Positions 25,591-34,718 are shown, numbered from the stretch's first letter. The stretch: 64,000 nucleotides of DNA from Levilactobacillus brevis (GCA_003666485.1 CP032931.1:186001-250000); one strand, 5' to 3'. Numbers and translations are program-made. The notes: generated by a model not told the origin, from the letters alone.

Positions 25591-26571
25591 ATGAAATTAA
25601 CCGGGTTACTGGCCCTTTGCGTCGCGTTGAGCTGGGGGGCGGCGGGCTGTCAACGCCAAGCACCGCAGCGGTCGGCGGCAAGCTCATCGGTCGCGACCCA
25701 CCACGCGACCAGGCAAGCGTCCCAGCGCAAGACACCAACTGTGCGTGCCCACCAGACAACGCAACGGTCGACTGCACACCCCCAACTGCCGTTAAAAGCA
25801 ATTGCCCAGCAGACGATGGGGCAGCTCGCCGGGCAAAATGCGGTCTACATACAGACGACTGGGGGACAGACCCTGAGTTGGCGGAATCGTTCGCAAAAAG
25901 CGGCCAGTGATATTAAGCTATTTATTTTGGCGACGGTCTATCGGCAGGTGACCGCGGGCACCTTCAATTTATCAGCGCCCTACACCTTGCGTGCTGCCGA
26001 TAAAGTTGGGGGTACCGGGAATCTGCAGGCCCAACCAGATGGCACGCGGGTAACCAACCGCGACTTGTTGCGGGCCATGATGACCGTGAGCGACAATACG
26101 GCAACCAATATCGTGATTCGCCGGGTTGGCGGGCTAAGTGCGGTCAACCAGGAAATTAAACGGTTAGGGGCCACGCAGACCGTCTTGCGGCGAAAGATGA
26201 TGGACCAACAAGCCCTTGCGGCAGGCCGCGACAACGTCACCTCGGCCCGGGACCTGGGCCAATTATTAATGAAATTGTGGCAACACCGGCTGATTTCACC
26301 GACCGCAGATGCGGCCATGCTCAAGCTGCTGGCGGCCAACACCAATCACACCAAGTTACCTCGTCACGTGCCGGCCGGTCGTCAGGTCTATAACAAGACG
26401 GGGGAGTTCGACACGTACGGCGTGGAAAATGACGCCGCAATTTTTGCGCAAGGCAAGCGCGCCGTGGTGGTCGTGGCCTTGTCGCAACATGGCAGATTAG
26501 ACCAGCAGATTCCTGCGATGAATCGCCTCGGCCAACGGGTGGATCACGTGGTCTTTGCGGCTGAGAAGTAA
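25591..26571 (+). CDS. Class A beta-lactamase-like serine hydrolase (lipoprotein)
   Basis: 326 residues with a lipobox (SWGAAGC, Cys about 20) and a disordered Gln/Ser/Thr linker. Serine-hydrolase motifs: S-D-I-K in AASDIKLFI (SxxK), SDNTATN (SDN) and NKTGEFDTYG (KTG). In lactic acid bacteria such proteins are usually cell-wall-related hydrolases and not resistance genes. RBS GAGGAGG precedes the ATG directly after the terminator stem. Followed closely by a cation-efflux gene. Confidence 0.87.
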   Translation: MKLTGLLALCVALSWGAAGCQRQAPQRSAASSSVATHHATRQASQRKTPTVRAHQTTQRSTAHPQLPLKAIAQQTMGQLAGQNAVYIQTTGGQTLSWRNRSQKAASDIKLFILATVYRQVTAGTFNLSAPYTLRAADKVGGTGNLQAQPDGTRVTNRDLLRAMMTVSDNTATNIVIRRVGGLSAVNQEIKRLGATQTVLRRKMMDQQALAAGRDNVTSARDLGQLLMKLWQHRLISPTADAAMLKLLAANTNHTKLPRHVPAGRQVYNKTGEFDTYGVENDAAIFAQGKRAVVVVALSQHGRLDQQIPAMNRLGQRVDHVVFAAEK

Positions 26572-26600
26572 ACGGTCCACCGCTAGCTAGGAGGGCTATA

Positions 26601-27614
26601 ATGGACCTAGCTGAGAGGATTAGAGGGATTGGCAATATGAACAATATGCAAGAGCATCAGCAGCAGGAACAGGCGGCGTGGCAGGCCCGACAACAGGTAG
26701 AACTGGCCAAACTGCATGGGGCCCAACACCATTTGTACCTAAACGTGGGCGCCTACCTGGCCATTTCCGTGATTGAATTTTATCTAGCGGTCATTGGCCA
26801 TTCGCAAACGTTACGTGCGGATGCATTTAATAATCTATCGGGCATTATCTCGTCGGTGCTGTTACTGATTGGCATCTACATCGCCCGGGATATTCACGAC
26901 GATGACTTGATGGGGCAGCCGCTGCCGGGAGATTACAGCCACAGCGGCCAGCGCCTCCAACTGACGCGTTTTCACTACGAGACCGTCTTTACCATGATCA
27001 CGGGAATCGTGATGATTGCGATTGCTGCTAGCGTCATCTATGGCGGGATCAAAAGCTTGATGCATCCGGCGGACCAGGAGATTCCCCAGCCGATTACCTT
27101 GCTGGGGGCCGGCGTGGCGACGGTCATCATGTTGGGTGTCTGGTGGCTGAACAAGCGCACCGGGCGGAAATTAAAGAACGCGGCGTTAACGGCCGCAGCG
27201 CAAGATAGCTTGAGCGATGCCGTGACTAGCCTGGGCACCATGATTGCCATCGGCGGGGCACTAGCGTTTAAGCTGACCTGGCTCGATGGGGTGGCCAGTA
27301 TGTTAGTCGGGATCTTTATCCTGACGGCGGGCATCAAGATTTTCCGAGAGAGTAGCTTGAACCTGGCGGATTACTTTGACCCACAAGTCGAAGAACAATT
27401 TCGCCAAATGGCAGCGCGTTTCGCTGGCGTCAAGCGGGTCGTGGATTTGAAAGCCCACTACAACGGCAACGTGGTCACGGTCGACATGGTAATTGCCGTG
27501 GACGCGCACATGGAAGTGCAGGACAGCTACCGTCTGGGCGAGAAGATTGAAGCGGCCATGCGCCGCGAATTCGGGGTCGTCGATACCAACGTGATGGCGG
27601 TGCCGGCAGAATAG
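26601..27614 (+). CDS. Cation diffusion facilitator (CDF) family transporter
   Basis: 337 residues; divalent-metal/proton antiporter. A His/Gln-rich N-terminus, about six membrane helices with metal-site residues in RADAFNNLSGIIS and AQDSLSDAVTSLG (D-x-x-x-D motifs), and a cytoplasmic domain ending VVDTNVMAVP. The DxxxD pattern is Mn/Fe-type or Zn-type; specificity not resolved. ATG at 26601 with AGGAGGG upstream; ATG at 26637 is an alternative. Own terminator follows. Confidence 0.88.
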   Translation: MDLAERIRGIGNMNNMQEHQQQEQAAWQARQQVELAKLHGAQHHLYLNVGAYLAISVIEFYLAVIGHSQTLRADAFNNLSGIISSVLLLIGIYIARDIHDDDLMGQPLPGDYSHSGQRLQLTRFHYETVFTMITGIVMIAIAASVIYGGIKSLMHPADQEIPQPITLLGAGVATVIMLGVWWLNKRTGRKLKNAALTAAAQDSLSDAVTSLGTMIAIGGALAFKLTWLDGVASMLVGIFILTAGIKIFRESSLNLADYFDPQVEEQFRQMAARFAGVKRVVDLKAHYNGNVVTVDMVIAVDAHMEVQDSYRLGEKIEAAMRREFGVVDTNVMAVPAE

Positions 27615-27621
27615 GAATTGG

Positions 27622-27667
27622 AAAATGATTGGCTTGACGAGATGATGTCGTGGGCCAATCATTTTTA
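27622..27667 (+). terminator. Rho-independent terminator after the CDF gene
   Basis: AAAATGATTGGC / GCCAATCATTTT arms with a 20-base loop and T-run. Confidence 0.8.
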
Positions 27668-27806
27668 TGACTAGGAGTTATTAATGATTATTAAACATTG
27701 ATAATTGTTGACAGCTGATGAAAAATTGATACTTACCAAAAGGTGCCTACTCCCCAAATCGACAGTTAAGGCGTACAATGAGGAAAAACATTTGGGAGGT
27801 CATCAC

Positions 27807-28181
27807 GTGAAAAAGTCATACGACAATGGGGTTGAGGCCACGCTAGGCGTTATCGGGGGTAAATGGAAGCCACAACTGCTCTGCCACCTGGGTAATCAGC
27901 CACAACGGACGTGTGACCTGCGCCGGGAGTTGCCGGCCATTTCGCAAAAGGTGTTGACGCAACAGCTCCGAGAACTGGAACATGACGGTATCATTGTGCG
28001 GCACGTGTTAGGCGACCGTGCGCCGTTCAAGGTTACGTACGCCCTGACTGATCTGGGTCGTTCGTTGGGCCAGATTCTGGTTCAAATGTCTGTGTGGGGT
28101 GAACGCCGGGCCAGCGAGGTACCAGACATGGAAGTGACCCATGATCACAGCGGATTCACACATATTTTAACGACTAACTAG
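27807..28181 (+). CDS. HxlR-family transcriptional regulator
   Basis: 124 residues from a GTG start at 27807 with GGGAGG upstream. Typical winged-helix HxlR order: ATLGVIGGKWKPQLLCHLG, RTCDLRRELPAISQKVLTQQL, and PFKVTYALTDLG. Such proteins often sense redox or electrophiles. It lies upstream of a second HxlR-like gene and an old-yellow-enzyme reductase, a likely target pair. Confidence 0.88.
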   Translation: MKKSYDNGVEATLGVIGGKWKPQLLCHLGNQPQRTCDLRRELPAISQKVLTQQLRELEHDGIIVRHVLGDRAPFKVTYALTDLGRSLGQILVQMSVWGERRASEVPDMEVTHDHSGFTHILTTN

Positions 28182-28255
28182 GAGGTACTTTTAAGTGCCT
28201 TCTTTTTTTATTTTGGCCCAGCAGTTATGCTAGGTCTCGTTAAGGAGGTGACGCG

Positions 28256-28549
28256 ATGAGCCCAACAGTTCGGGGGCTGGCAGTGACGCAAAGTCTGGTT
28301 GGCAGCCCCACGGAATGGCACCTATTATTGTTGCTGGCACACGGGCCGCAGCATTGGTGGTGTCTCCAGCGCCAGATGCTGGGAACTAAGTGGCACCGAT
28401 GCTGGCAAGGACTCTGGCGCTTGTGGCGGCACCACCTGATTATGTTTCACGTGAAACACGGCTGGATGTTGACCACCGCGGGCGAGACGCTCCGGCCGAT
28501 TCTAATCGCAATCCAAACCTGTAATCAAGAAAGGCGGAAATCAGAATGA
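28256..28549 (+). CDS. Divergent, Trp-rich HxlR-like small protein
   Basis: 97 residues, ATG with AAGGAGG upstream. The layout follows HxlR: TEWHLLLLLAHGP, then a recognition region with many Trp (HWWCLQRQMLGTKWHRCW), wing, and LTTAGETLRPIL as the end of the domain. It lacks the usual N-terminal Cys region and the basic wing is changed. Its stop overlaps the start of the reductase (ATGA), so both are translated together. A redox or ligand sensor is possible; not recognised as a named family. Confidence 0.6.
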   Translation: MSPTVRGLAVTQSLVGSPTEWHLLLLLAHGPQHWWCLQRQMLGTKWHRCWQGLWRLWRHHLIMFHVKHGWMLTTAGETLRPILIAIQTCNQERRKSE

Positions 28550-29733
28550 CTTATCATTTTCAAACATCCTATGCATTTCAAAATGGCTTAACCTTAAAGA
28601 ATCGCGTGGTCATGTCCCCAACGACCACCATGTCTAGCTTCTACGACGGTCACGTGACGAACGACGAGATTGACTTTTACAGCGCTCGGGCCGGTGGTGT
28701 GGGCCTGATTATTGGTGAGGTGGCCAACGTGGTCGCTGGTGGTAAGGGCTTTGAAGGCGAATTGTCGATTGCTGATGACACCGACATTGAGGGCCTCAGT
28801 CGCCTAGCCAATGCGATGAAGCGCAACGGCACCAAGGCCGTCCTGCAGATCTTCCACGCCGGCCGTAAGTCCAACGACAGCATTTTGCGGGGCCAACAAC
28901 CGGTCAGCGCCAGTGCGGTCAAGGCCGTCTTCCCGGCTGATTCACAAACACCGCGGGAAATGACCGCCGCTGAGATTGACGAACTGATCGTTGCTTTTGG
29001 TGAGGCAACGCGGCGGGCGATTGCCGCGGGATTTGATGGTGTCGAACTGCACGGGGCCAACACGTACTTGTTGCAGCAGTTCTTCTCTCCTAACTCGAAT
29101 CGTCGGACTGACAAGTGGGGCGGCGACCGGGATGCACGGATGGGATTGGCCAAGGCCGTGATTGCCCGCGTTCATGACGCCATTGCCACCTATGCGGACC
29201 GCCCATTCTTACTGGGCTACCGCATCTCGCCAGAAGAAATCGAGACACCCGGCATTCGGTTAGCTGACAGCCTGGCCTTCCTGGATATGCTCGGCGAGTC
29301 TCCTGTGGATTACGTCCACATGTCCATGGGTTCAGCGCAACGGACCTCATTGAATGATAAGTCCGATCACGAACCCATTATGAAAAAGTTTGTGGCGCAA
29401 TTGGCTGGCCGCAAGCCACTGATCGGTGTGGGTTCGGTGGAAACGCCTGCCGATGCTGAAGCAGTCTTGGCGATGGGGGCCGACCTGGTCGCAATGGGTC
29501 GAGAAATGATCCGCGAACCCCAATGGATGGAAAAGGTTGAAGACCATGATGAGGCCAGCATTCGTTACCAGTTGTCACCCTCTGAAATGACGGAGCTGAA
29601 GATTCCCGTTGCCATGCAATACTACCTGAAAGGGGCCTTTTACTCGGTCATGCACTTCACCACGGATCCCGCAACGGCGGTAGATTACCAGAATGAAGCG
29701 GCACCGATGGAAGGCTTCGAGAAGAAAATGTAG
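28546..29733 (+). CDS. NADH:flavin oxidoreductase, old yellow enzyme family
   Basis: 395 residues; FMN enzyme that reduces activated C=C bonds using NAD(P)H. Visible features: substrate-site VELHGANTYLLQQFFSPNSNRRTDKWGGD, FHAGRKS and C-terminal LVAMGREMIREPQW (phosphate binding). Lacks Fe-S domain, so it is a short OYE type. Start overlaps the preceding HxlR-like gene. Confidence 0.92.
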   Translation: MTYHFQTSYAFQNGLTLKNRVVMSPTTTMSSFYDGHVTNDEIDFYSARAGGVGLIIGEVANVVAGGKGFEGELSIADDTDIEGLSRLANAMKRNGTKAVLQIFHAGRKSNDSILRGQQPVSASAVKAVFPADSQTPREMTAAEIDELIVAFGEATRRAIAAGFDGVELHGANTYLLQQFFSPNSNRRTDKWGGDRDARMGLAKAVIARVHDAIATYADRPFLLGYRISPEEIETPGIRLADSLAFLDMLGESPVDYVHMSMGSAQRTSLNDKSDHEPIMKKFVAQLAGRKPLIGVGSVETPADAEAVLAMGADLVAMGREMIREPQWMEKVEDHDEASIRYQLSPSEMTELKIPVAMQYYLKGAFYSVMHFTTDPATAVDYQNEAAPMEGFEKKM

Positions 29734-29780
29734 GGTTTTCGGTTTATAAATCTCACGAATAGAAAATACTTGTTAAAGCA

Positions 29781-29831
29781 AACTTGTCCCCAATCGCAGG
29801 CGAAAACACCTGGATGGCGGACAAGTTTTTT
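29781..29831. terminator. Bidirectional terminator between the reductase and DUF4097 genes
   Basis: AACTTGTCC / GGACAAGTT stem with internal CAGG/CCTG and T6 on the plus strand; it lies at the convergent ends of two genes. Confidence 0.75.
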
Positions 29832-30524
29832 CTATTGGGTGATTTTGACTTGGCCGGAGCCACTGGTGATGGTCAGGGGATGCTGACCGGAGACGGCATA
29901 GCTATGGTTACTAGTGGCAACGCGACGGCCGTTAAGGTGGGCCTGGCCATTTTTCACGGCGACTTTCAGTCCAGCGCTCGTCAACTTAGTCAGAGTGGTG
30001 CTGCCATTGTCCTTAATCAGCCGACCGGGACCGTTGACAGTCAGGTGATCGGCTTGAGTCGTGCCATTGTGATGGTGGATCAGAAGTTGCTGGGTCGTCA
30101 GATCGTTTAGCTTGAGTGTTCCGTTGAGCTGATTGATGGTGAGGGCGTCTAATTGGGTGTCGGCGGGCAGGATCAGCGTAACGGTTGCCGATTTACCAAT
30201 TTCGAATTGGTGGTTAGTGGCTTGCGGTTGCGTTAACTTGAGCGTGCCGTTGTTTTGAGCGATGTGGTACTGATCGGCAGTCACGTTGGTTAGTTGGAGT
30301 CCCGGGTGCTGGCCCGTTTGGATGATGACAACGGCAGTTCGAAGGGTCAAGTCGAGCTGACGCGGCGTTTCCTTCAAGGTAATCCGTTGATTGGTCAGAG
30401 GTTGAACCTTGAACGTGTTGACGTTGAGACGGCGATGGCTCGTGGTGGTCCAGAGGACGAGGCCCCCGATGAGTACGGCGAGGACGATGAGAATTAGGCC
30501 TAAGATTAAGAAAAATTTTTTCAT
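29832..30524 (-). CDS. DUF4097-type beta-repeat membrane-anchored protein
   Basis: 230 residues from ATG 30524. One N-terminal membrane helix (FFLILGLILIVLAVLIGGLVLW), then a repeating beta-strand region with regular Asn/Thr/Leu pattern (LDALTINQLNGTLKLNDLTTQQLLIHHHNG) as in the DUF4097/putative adhesin fold. Function unknown; often linked to cell-envelope sensing. It follows a TetR gene on the same strand and has a TetR-type dyad directly upstream. Confidence 0.8.
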   Translation of the reverse strand: MKKFFLILGLILIVLAVLIGGLVLWTTTSHRRLNVNTFKVQPLTNQRITLKETPRQLDLTLRTAVVIIQTGQHPGLQLTNVTADQYHIAQNNGTLKLTQPQATNHQFEIGKSATVTLILPADTQLDALTINQLNGTLKLNDLTTQQLLIHHHNGTTQADHLTVNGPGRLIKDNGSTTLTKLTSAGLKVAVKNGQAHLNGRRVATSNHSYAVSGQHPLTITSGSGQVKITQ

Positions 30525-30542
30525 GATAGCTCCTTTATGGTT

Positions 30543-30571
30543 GTGAATGAACATAATTATTATTCATTCAC
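30543..30571 (-). promoter_or_regulatory. TetR operator upstream of the DUF4097 gene
   Basis: Inverted repeat with arms GTGAATGAACATAA and TTATTATTCATTCAC. Nearly the same dyad lies upstream of the tetR gene at 31184-31210. Confidence 0.7.
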
Positions 30572-30600
30572 TTTTTGACTTAAAAAAATAACCGTCATGG

Positions 30601-31167
30601 CTATTTTAAAACGACTTTGAGAATACCGACGATGAGGTCGTTGAGGACCTGAAAGTAGTCGGCCGACTGAAGCTCATTTTGATGGAAATCCACGACGACC
30701 AAGGCGTTGAATAAGTTAACGGCGCGTTTGGGGGTCATGCCGTCTGCTAGAAGGCCCCGGGCCTGCCAGCGGTCGATCAAGTTAAGTAGGGTCGCGTAGA
30801 CCACACTATCTGTGACAGCGTTTTGGTTGGCCTGCGCGATTTGCGCGTTGAGCTTGGGATTGTGGAACCACTCTTGTAATACCAGATTGTCCGCGGACTG
30901 AGCGAAAATTTGCTGGATCACTGTCCGTAAGACGGTTGCTGGGTCAGCGTCGAGGTCGGTCTGCGCTAGAATAGCGGCTTTGACCCGCTCATTTTCGGCA
31001 TTGTAGACGGCTAGAAAAATCGTGGATTTGGCATCATAAAAATTATAAAAGGTCCCAACCGCCACGTTGGCCCGCGCTGCAATGTCAGCGATGCTGGTGG
31101 CCTTGAAGCCGTTGGCTAAGAATAGGTCACGCGCGGCGGTGAAAAGGCGTTGTTGCTTTTCTTCCAT
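30601..31167 (-). CDS. TetR-family transcriptional regulator
   Basis: 188 residues with N-terminal HTH (TSIADIAARANVAVGTFYNFYDAKSTIF) and a helical ligand-binding domain. Two similar palindromes flank it, one before its own start (31184-31210) and one before the DUF4097 gene, so it likely controls both genes. Ligand unknown. Confidence 0.9.
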   Translation of the reverse strand: MEEKQQRLFTAARDLFLANGFKATSIADIAARANVAVGTFYNFYDAKSTIFLAVYNAENERVKAAILAQTDLDADPATVLRTVIQQIFAQSADNLVLQEWFHNPKLNAQIAQANQNAVTDSVVYATLLNLIDRWQARGLLADGMTPKRAVNLFNALVVVDFHQNELQSADYFQVLNDLIVGILKVVLK

Positions 31168-31183
31168 GAGAGGTCCTCCTTAC

Positions 31184-31210
31184 TGAATGAATAATAAGAT
31201 AATTCATTCA
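31184..31210 (-). promoter_or_regulatory. TetR operator upstream of its own gene
   Basis: Near-perfect dyad: TGAATGAATAAT, three central bases, ATAATTCATTCA. Matches the dyad at 30543-30571. Confidence 0.75.
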
Positions 31211-31336
31211 TTTTGTCAAGGATAAGTTATTTGGGTGGAGGTGTACACCTAAAAAACTACTAGCCACATCAGCGAAAAGGACTGGTGGGACTAGTAGTTT
31301 GGCGATTCTAGAAAAGCTAGTAAATTGAAAGAGAAG

Positions 31337-31851
31337 TTATGAGCGCCCAATTTTGTTGATATATTGTTTGCCCTTAGATGTGTAGTTATAGTTGTGTTGA
31401 ATCTTTTGCCGTGTGTAAACTTCAAAATTCCACATATTATAATACGATTTCATCACGCGACGACCCTTGATTTTACGCGGAGAAAGCCAGAAGTTTCCCA
31501 GCTGCTGATAGTCGCCTTTAAACTTGCGTTGAACGTATAATTCGTGCCACCATAACCCTTCAGGCCACCGGATGCTTCTTGTCCCTTCTTGTGATGTAAG
31601 ACATACAGTTTATGCCAGGACTTCTTCTTCGGTGTGTACAGTGTCTTGCCATTCAGCTTGAAAGCGTGCTTTTTAATCACAATTTTGGTCCATTGATGAT
31701 GCCCTTGATACTGGTACCACGTGCCCCGCAGTTCAGTCGGGGTGGTACTATGGTTCACGTATTTCGCGCTGGCTGGTGCCGAGAAACTCAGGCCGACCGA
31801 GACACTTAATCCAGTTAATAGTGTCATCCATAAGCAGCGTTGATGCTTCAT
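31337..31851 (-). pseudogene. Frameshifted small secreted protein
   Basis: The first part from ATG 31851 has a signal peptide (cleavage near ASA-K) and the domain start TPTELRGTWYQYQG, related to the secreted protein at 15022. As annotated the frame ends at 31453 in a low-quality tail. A neighbouring frame (+2) is open from about 31600 to a TAA at 31337-31339 and reads like the true C-terminus: RWPEGLWWHELYVQRKFKG, then GNFWLSP and MKSYYNMWNFEVYT. A one- or two-base indel near 31590-31610 would explain it. Sequencing error is the alternative. Confidence 0.6.
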
Positions 31852-31928
31852 CACAACCATCTCCAAAGATTAGTTAATAATCACTATTAAGCATACCACT
31901 TCTGCTAATAGTTGGCTTGGGATTTTGT

Positions 31929-31960
31929 AAAAAAGACGCCCAGTCAGCTGACCAGACGTC
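31929..31960 (-). terminator. Terminator of the minus-strand MFS gene
   Basis: GACG...GTCAGCTGAC...CGTC nested stem with a minus-strand T-run. Confidence 0.55.
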
Positions 31961-31982
31961 CTGTCGATTACAAAAATAGGGA

Positions 31983-33263
31983 TTATTCCAGCGGTTCTTC
32001 AACCACCGGTTCGGCTTCAGCCGTTAAGCGGGCCTGCAACTGTCGGTCGTAGGCGCGTACACTCGGCATCAGCAACATGGCCAAGCCACAGATCAAGGAA
32101 CCCACGCCGCCGATGATAAACAACTTTTCCACGCCAATCGTGTCGGCGAGGGGCCCAGCGAAAATCAGGCCCACGGGCCCGGCGATACTGGTCAGGGAAT
32201 TTAAGACCCCTAAGACGCGGCCCAATTCGTTAGATGGGAAACTCTGCTGAATCATCGCCATTAACAAGGTACTGTAAAATGGCGTCACGGCGCCGGCCAA
32301 TACGTTGAGAACCACGAACCAGATGAAGCCGGTTTGATTACCGGGAAGCAGGCCACTGCCGCCAAAGGTGACACCCATGGCGATGGTCGCCCAGAAGATA
32401 GGCTTCATGCGGTCACGCCAATTGCCGAAGAGGCCAATGATGGCGCCCCCGCCCAGCATCCCGACCGAGTAGATGACCTCAATCAAGCCAGCCTGGCCGA
32501 CCGTGCCGTGGAAATAACCCATGGTCATCAGGGGATACAGGCTAGCGGCGGGCATGAACATCAGCGTAAACGTCGCGCCGATCATGGTGATGGCCCACAA
32601 GCCGCGAGTGTGACGGAGCTTATTCAGCCCAAATTTGGCATCGGCGAGCACGTGAACCTTTTCGTCGATGACTGGGTGTTCGGGGATGGCCACGAAGGTC
32701 AGCAGGCTGATCCCAATGATGGCGCCCAAGACGTCCACTAAAATTAAGAAATTCATGGGGATGATGGCAAATAAAAACGCGCCAAGTGCAGGGGAAATAA
32801 TCATGTTGGCCGATTGGACCATACCCAATTGACCATTGATCCGCGTCAGCTCTTCTGTGGGCACCATGGTCGGTAGAATCGACTGGATGGTGGGCATTTG
32901 GAAGGTCTGCGCGATGGAACGAACCAGAAGTGAAATGAAAATCAGCCACAGCGGAAAGGTCGCTTGCAGCGTACCAACAACGGACAAAATAATGGCAAAG
33001 ATGGCTGCCACCACGTCGGGAACGATCAACAAGGCTTTCTTGTTGAGGCGGTCGACGAAGGGCCCCACAAACGGACTGAGCAACACCATCGGAATCATGC
33101 CCAGCAATGTGGCTAGGCTGAGGACCGTGGCTGAACCGGTCTGCTTGGTCAGATACCAGATGATGGCGTACTGGACGACCATGCTGGTGATGCCTGACAG
33201 AAACTGACTGGTTAAAAATAAATAAATATTGCGCCGCCAATGCGGAATTAGTGCTGTTTCCAA
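31983..33263 (-). CDS. MFS transporter, DHA3 (macrolide-efflux-like) type
   Basis: 426 residues with about twelve membrane helices: N-terminal NIYLFLTSQFLSGITSMVVQYAIIWYLT is typical of the DHA3 group (MefA-like), loop GPFVDRLNKKALL after helix 2. Probably a multidrug or antibiotic efflux pump; substrate unknown. A MerR regulator gene lies 169 bp upstream on the same strand. Confidence 0.85.
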   Translation of the reverse strand: METALIPHWRRNIYLFLTSQFLSGITSMVVQYAIIWYLTKQTGSATVLSLATLLGMIPMVLLSPFVGPFVDRLNKKALLIVPDVVAAIFAIILSVVGTLQATFPLWLIFISLLVRSIAQTFQMPTIQSILPTMVPTEELTRINGQLGMVQSANMIISPALGAFLFAIIPMNFLILVDVLGAIIGISLLTFVAIPEHPVIDEKVHVLADAKFGLNKLRHTRGLWAITMIGATFTLMFMPAASLYPLMTMGYFHGTVGQAGLIEVIYSVGMLGGGAIIGLFGNWRDRMKPIFWATIAMGVTFGGSGLLPGNQTGFIWFVVLNVLAGAVTPFYSTLLMAMIQQSFPSNELGRVLGVLNSLTSIAGPVGLIFAGPLADTIGVEKLFIIGGVGSLICGLAMLLMPSVRAYDRQLQARLTAEAEPVVEEPLE

Positions 33264-33432
33264 GGGTCAGACCCCCTTTTAAAAAATACGCAATAGATGC
33301 TTCACAGGCTGTTAATATTAGCATATTAGTAAAGGGGGTACAAGGAAATTGACTCAGAAAAAAACCACCTCACAGGATACCCCGTGAACTGGCTGATTTG
33401 GTTGTGATTCTGCTAGTGGGAGCCGGTCAAGC

Positions 33433-33855
33433 TTAAGCCGTTTGGTCAGCGGCTGTGTCGCGCAAATTGGACGGCACAAAGCTATCGGGTTCGTGGTTCT
33501 TCATGATGGACGCGTAGTGGTCCACCTTAAAGTTGATGGTTGACAAGTGATGTTGCAAGTCAGCGATTTCGCTCAGCGTTCGTTCCTGTTGCGCTTGCAT
33601 CATGGCGTAGCGCTCGGGAACGGTACTGTCACCTTCTTGGACTAAGTCGAGGTAGTGATGGATCCGTTCGACGGGCATTCCGGTGCCACGGAGGCAAACG
33701 ATGATGTGCAGCCATTCCAGGTCGACATCGTTAAAGACGCGGTTGTTGTTCTCATCACGTTGGACGTAGGGCAACATACCATGGTCGTGGTAATAACGAA
33801 TGCTGTAAGTGGAGATGCCCAGCTTTTGGGCAACTTCGTGGATGGTATAAGACAC
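33433..33855 (-). CDS. MerR-family transcriptional regulator
   Basis: 140 residues: N-terminal HTH YTIHEVAQKLGISTYSIRYYHDHGMLP and a C-terminal coiled-coil dimer helix. No Cys-based metal site is visible, so a drug- or stress-responsive subgroup is likely. Upstream of an efflux gene on the same strand, a usual MerR target layout. Confidence 0.9.
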   Translation of the reverse strand: MSYTIHEVAQKLGISTYSIRYYHDHGMLPYVQRDENNNRVFNDVDLEWLHIIVCLRGTGMPVERIHHYLDLVQEGDSTVPERYAMMQAQQERTLSEIADLQHHLSTINFKVDHYASIMKNHEPDSFVPSNLRDTAADQTA

Positions 33856-34025
33856 GCGAGTTTCCTCCTTTTAGGGTTAGCGTTCGACTAACTGTAAGTG
33901 ATGTTTTCTATCATACGCGTCCAATCTCCTCGGCGCAAGCATTTGTCTTGGAAATTTGGGCAAAGCGCTTGCCTTCAAGTAGGGCGAAGGGGGTACACTA
34001 CGGTAAGCAGAAAGGTGGTGGGGGT

Positions 34026-34712
34026 GTGAAACAATTTAATGTCCAACGGGCTGGCGCGGATTTTGTGCCGCTATTGCCGTGGTCAACGGATCCGGCGGTA
34101 AGTGCGGCGGCGTTAGTGGGGCCTGATGTGCGGGACTTGTTGGTCATCGACGAGGCGACCGATGAACTGACCATCGTGCCACAAGTATCCGTCGAGACAC
34201 TACTGGAACGGCTGTCACACAGCGTTTATGGCCGCATCGCTAGTCAGCTGATGACGGCTTGGCCATTGACGCGCGACCCAACCACGCCCGCGACGTATTT
34301 ACTGACTGACTTGGCCGTCACGGACCACGCCACGCTGCTAGCAACCACGGGCGCGCTGGTCGCGTTGATGGTCACGCAGCATAAAGGGTCCAGTTCACCA
34401 GCGCGATTGGCCGGTATGGCGGGACAGGCCCAGTGCTGGCTTCAGCAGATGGGGTTGTCGGAACATCAGTTATTGCTACCGGCCGGCGTGACCGCCCTAC
34501 GTCAATTGTTCCAGCAGTTAGTGGACCAGGACGCCAGTTGCGACGTGTACGTACCGGTGGGCTGTGACACCCGCGCTGGCAGATTGGCCCAGGAGGCTAC
34601 GTCCCTGGCGGCCGGCCGGCTGAAGGCGCTGACGTTGCCCACTTCCTGGCAGTTATTGCGGGTAGCCGGAACAGAACGCCAACTAAAACGAGATGAACGT
34701 AATAGTCATTAA
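34026..34712 (+). CDS. Conserved-looking protein of unknown function
   Basis: 228 residues from a GTG at 34026 with AAAGGTGGTGGG upstream; the longer frame from 33948 is less likely. Soluble, rich in Ala/Leu/Thr, no signal peptide or membrane helix. Starts KQFNVQRAGADFVPLLPWSTD; a single Cys lies in SCDVYVPVGCDTRAGRLAQ. Divergent from the merR gene and followed by a terminator. No family recognised. Confidence 0.6.
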   Translation: MKQFNVQRAGADFVPLLPWSTDPAVSAAALVGPDVRDLLVIDEATDELTIVPQVSVETLLERLSHSVYGRIASQLMTAWPLTRDPTTPATYLLTDLAVTDHATLLATTGALVALMVTQHKGSSSPARLAGMAGQAQCWLQQMGLSEHQLLLPAGVTALRQLFQQLVDQDASCDVYVPVGCDTRAGRLAQEATSLAAGRLKALTLPTSWQLLRVAGTERQLKRDERNSH

Positions 34713-34718
34713 AAGGAT

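Noticed and set aside
32620-33324. 234-residue minus-strand frame inside the DHA3 transporter
   Set aside because: Shadow of the transporter gene in a neighbouring frame; His/Arg-rich and no start region.
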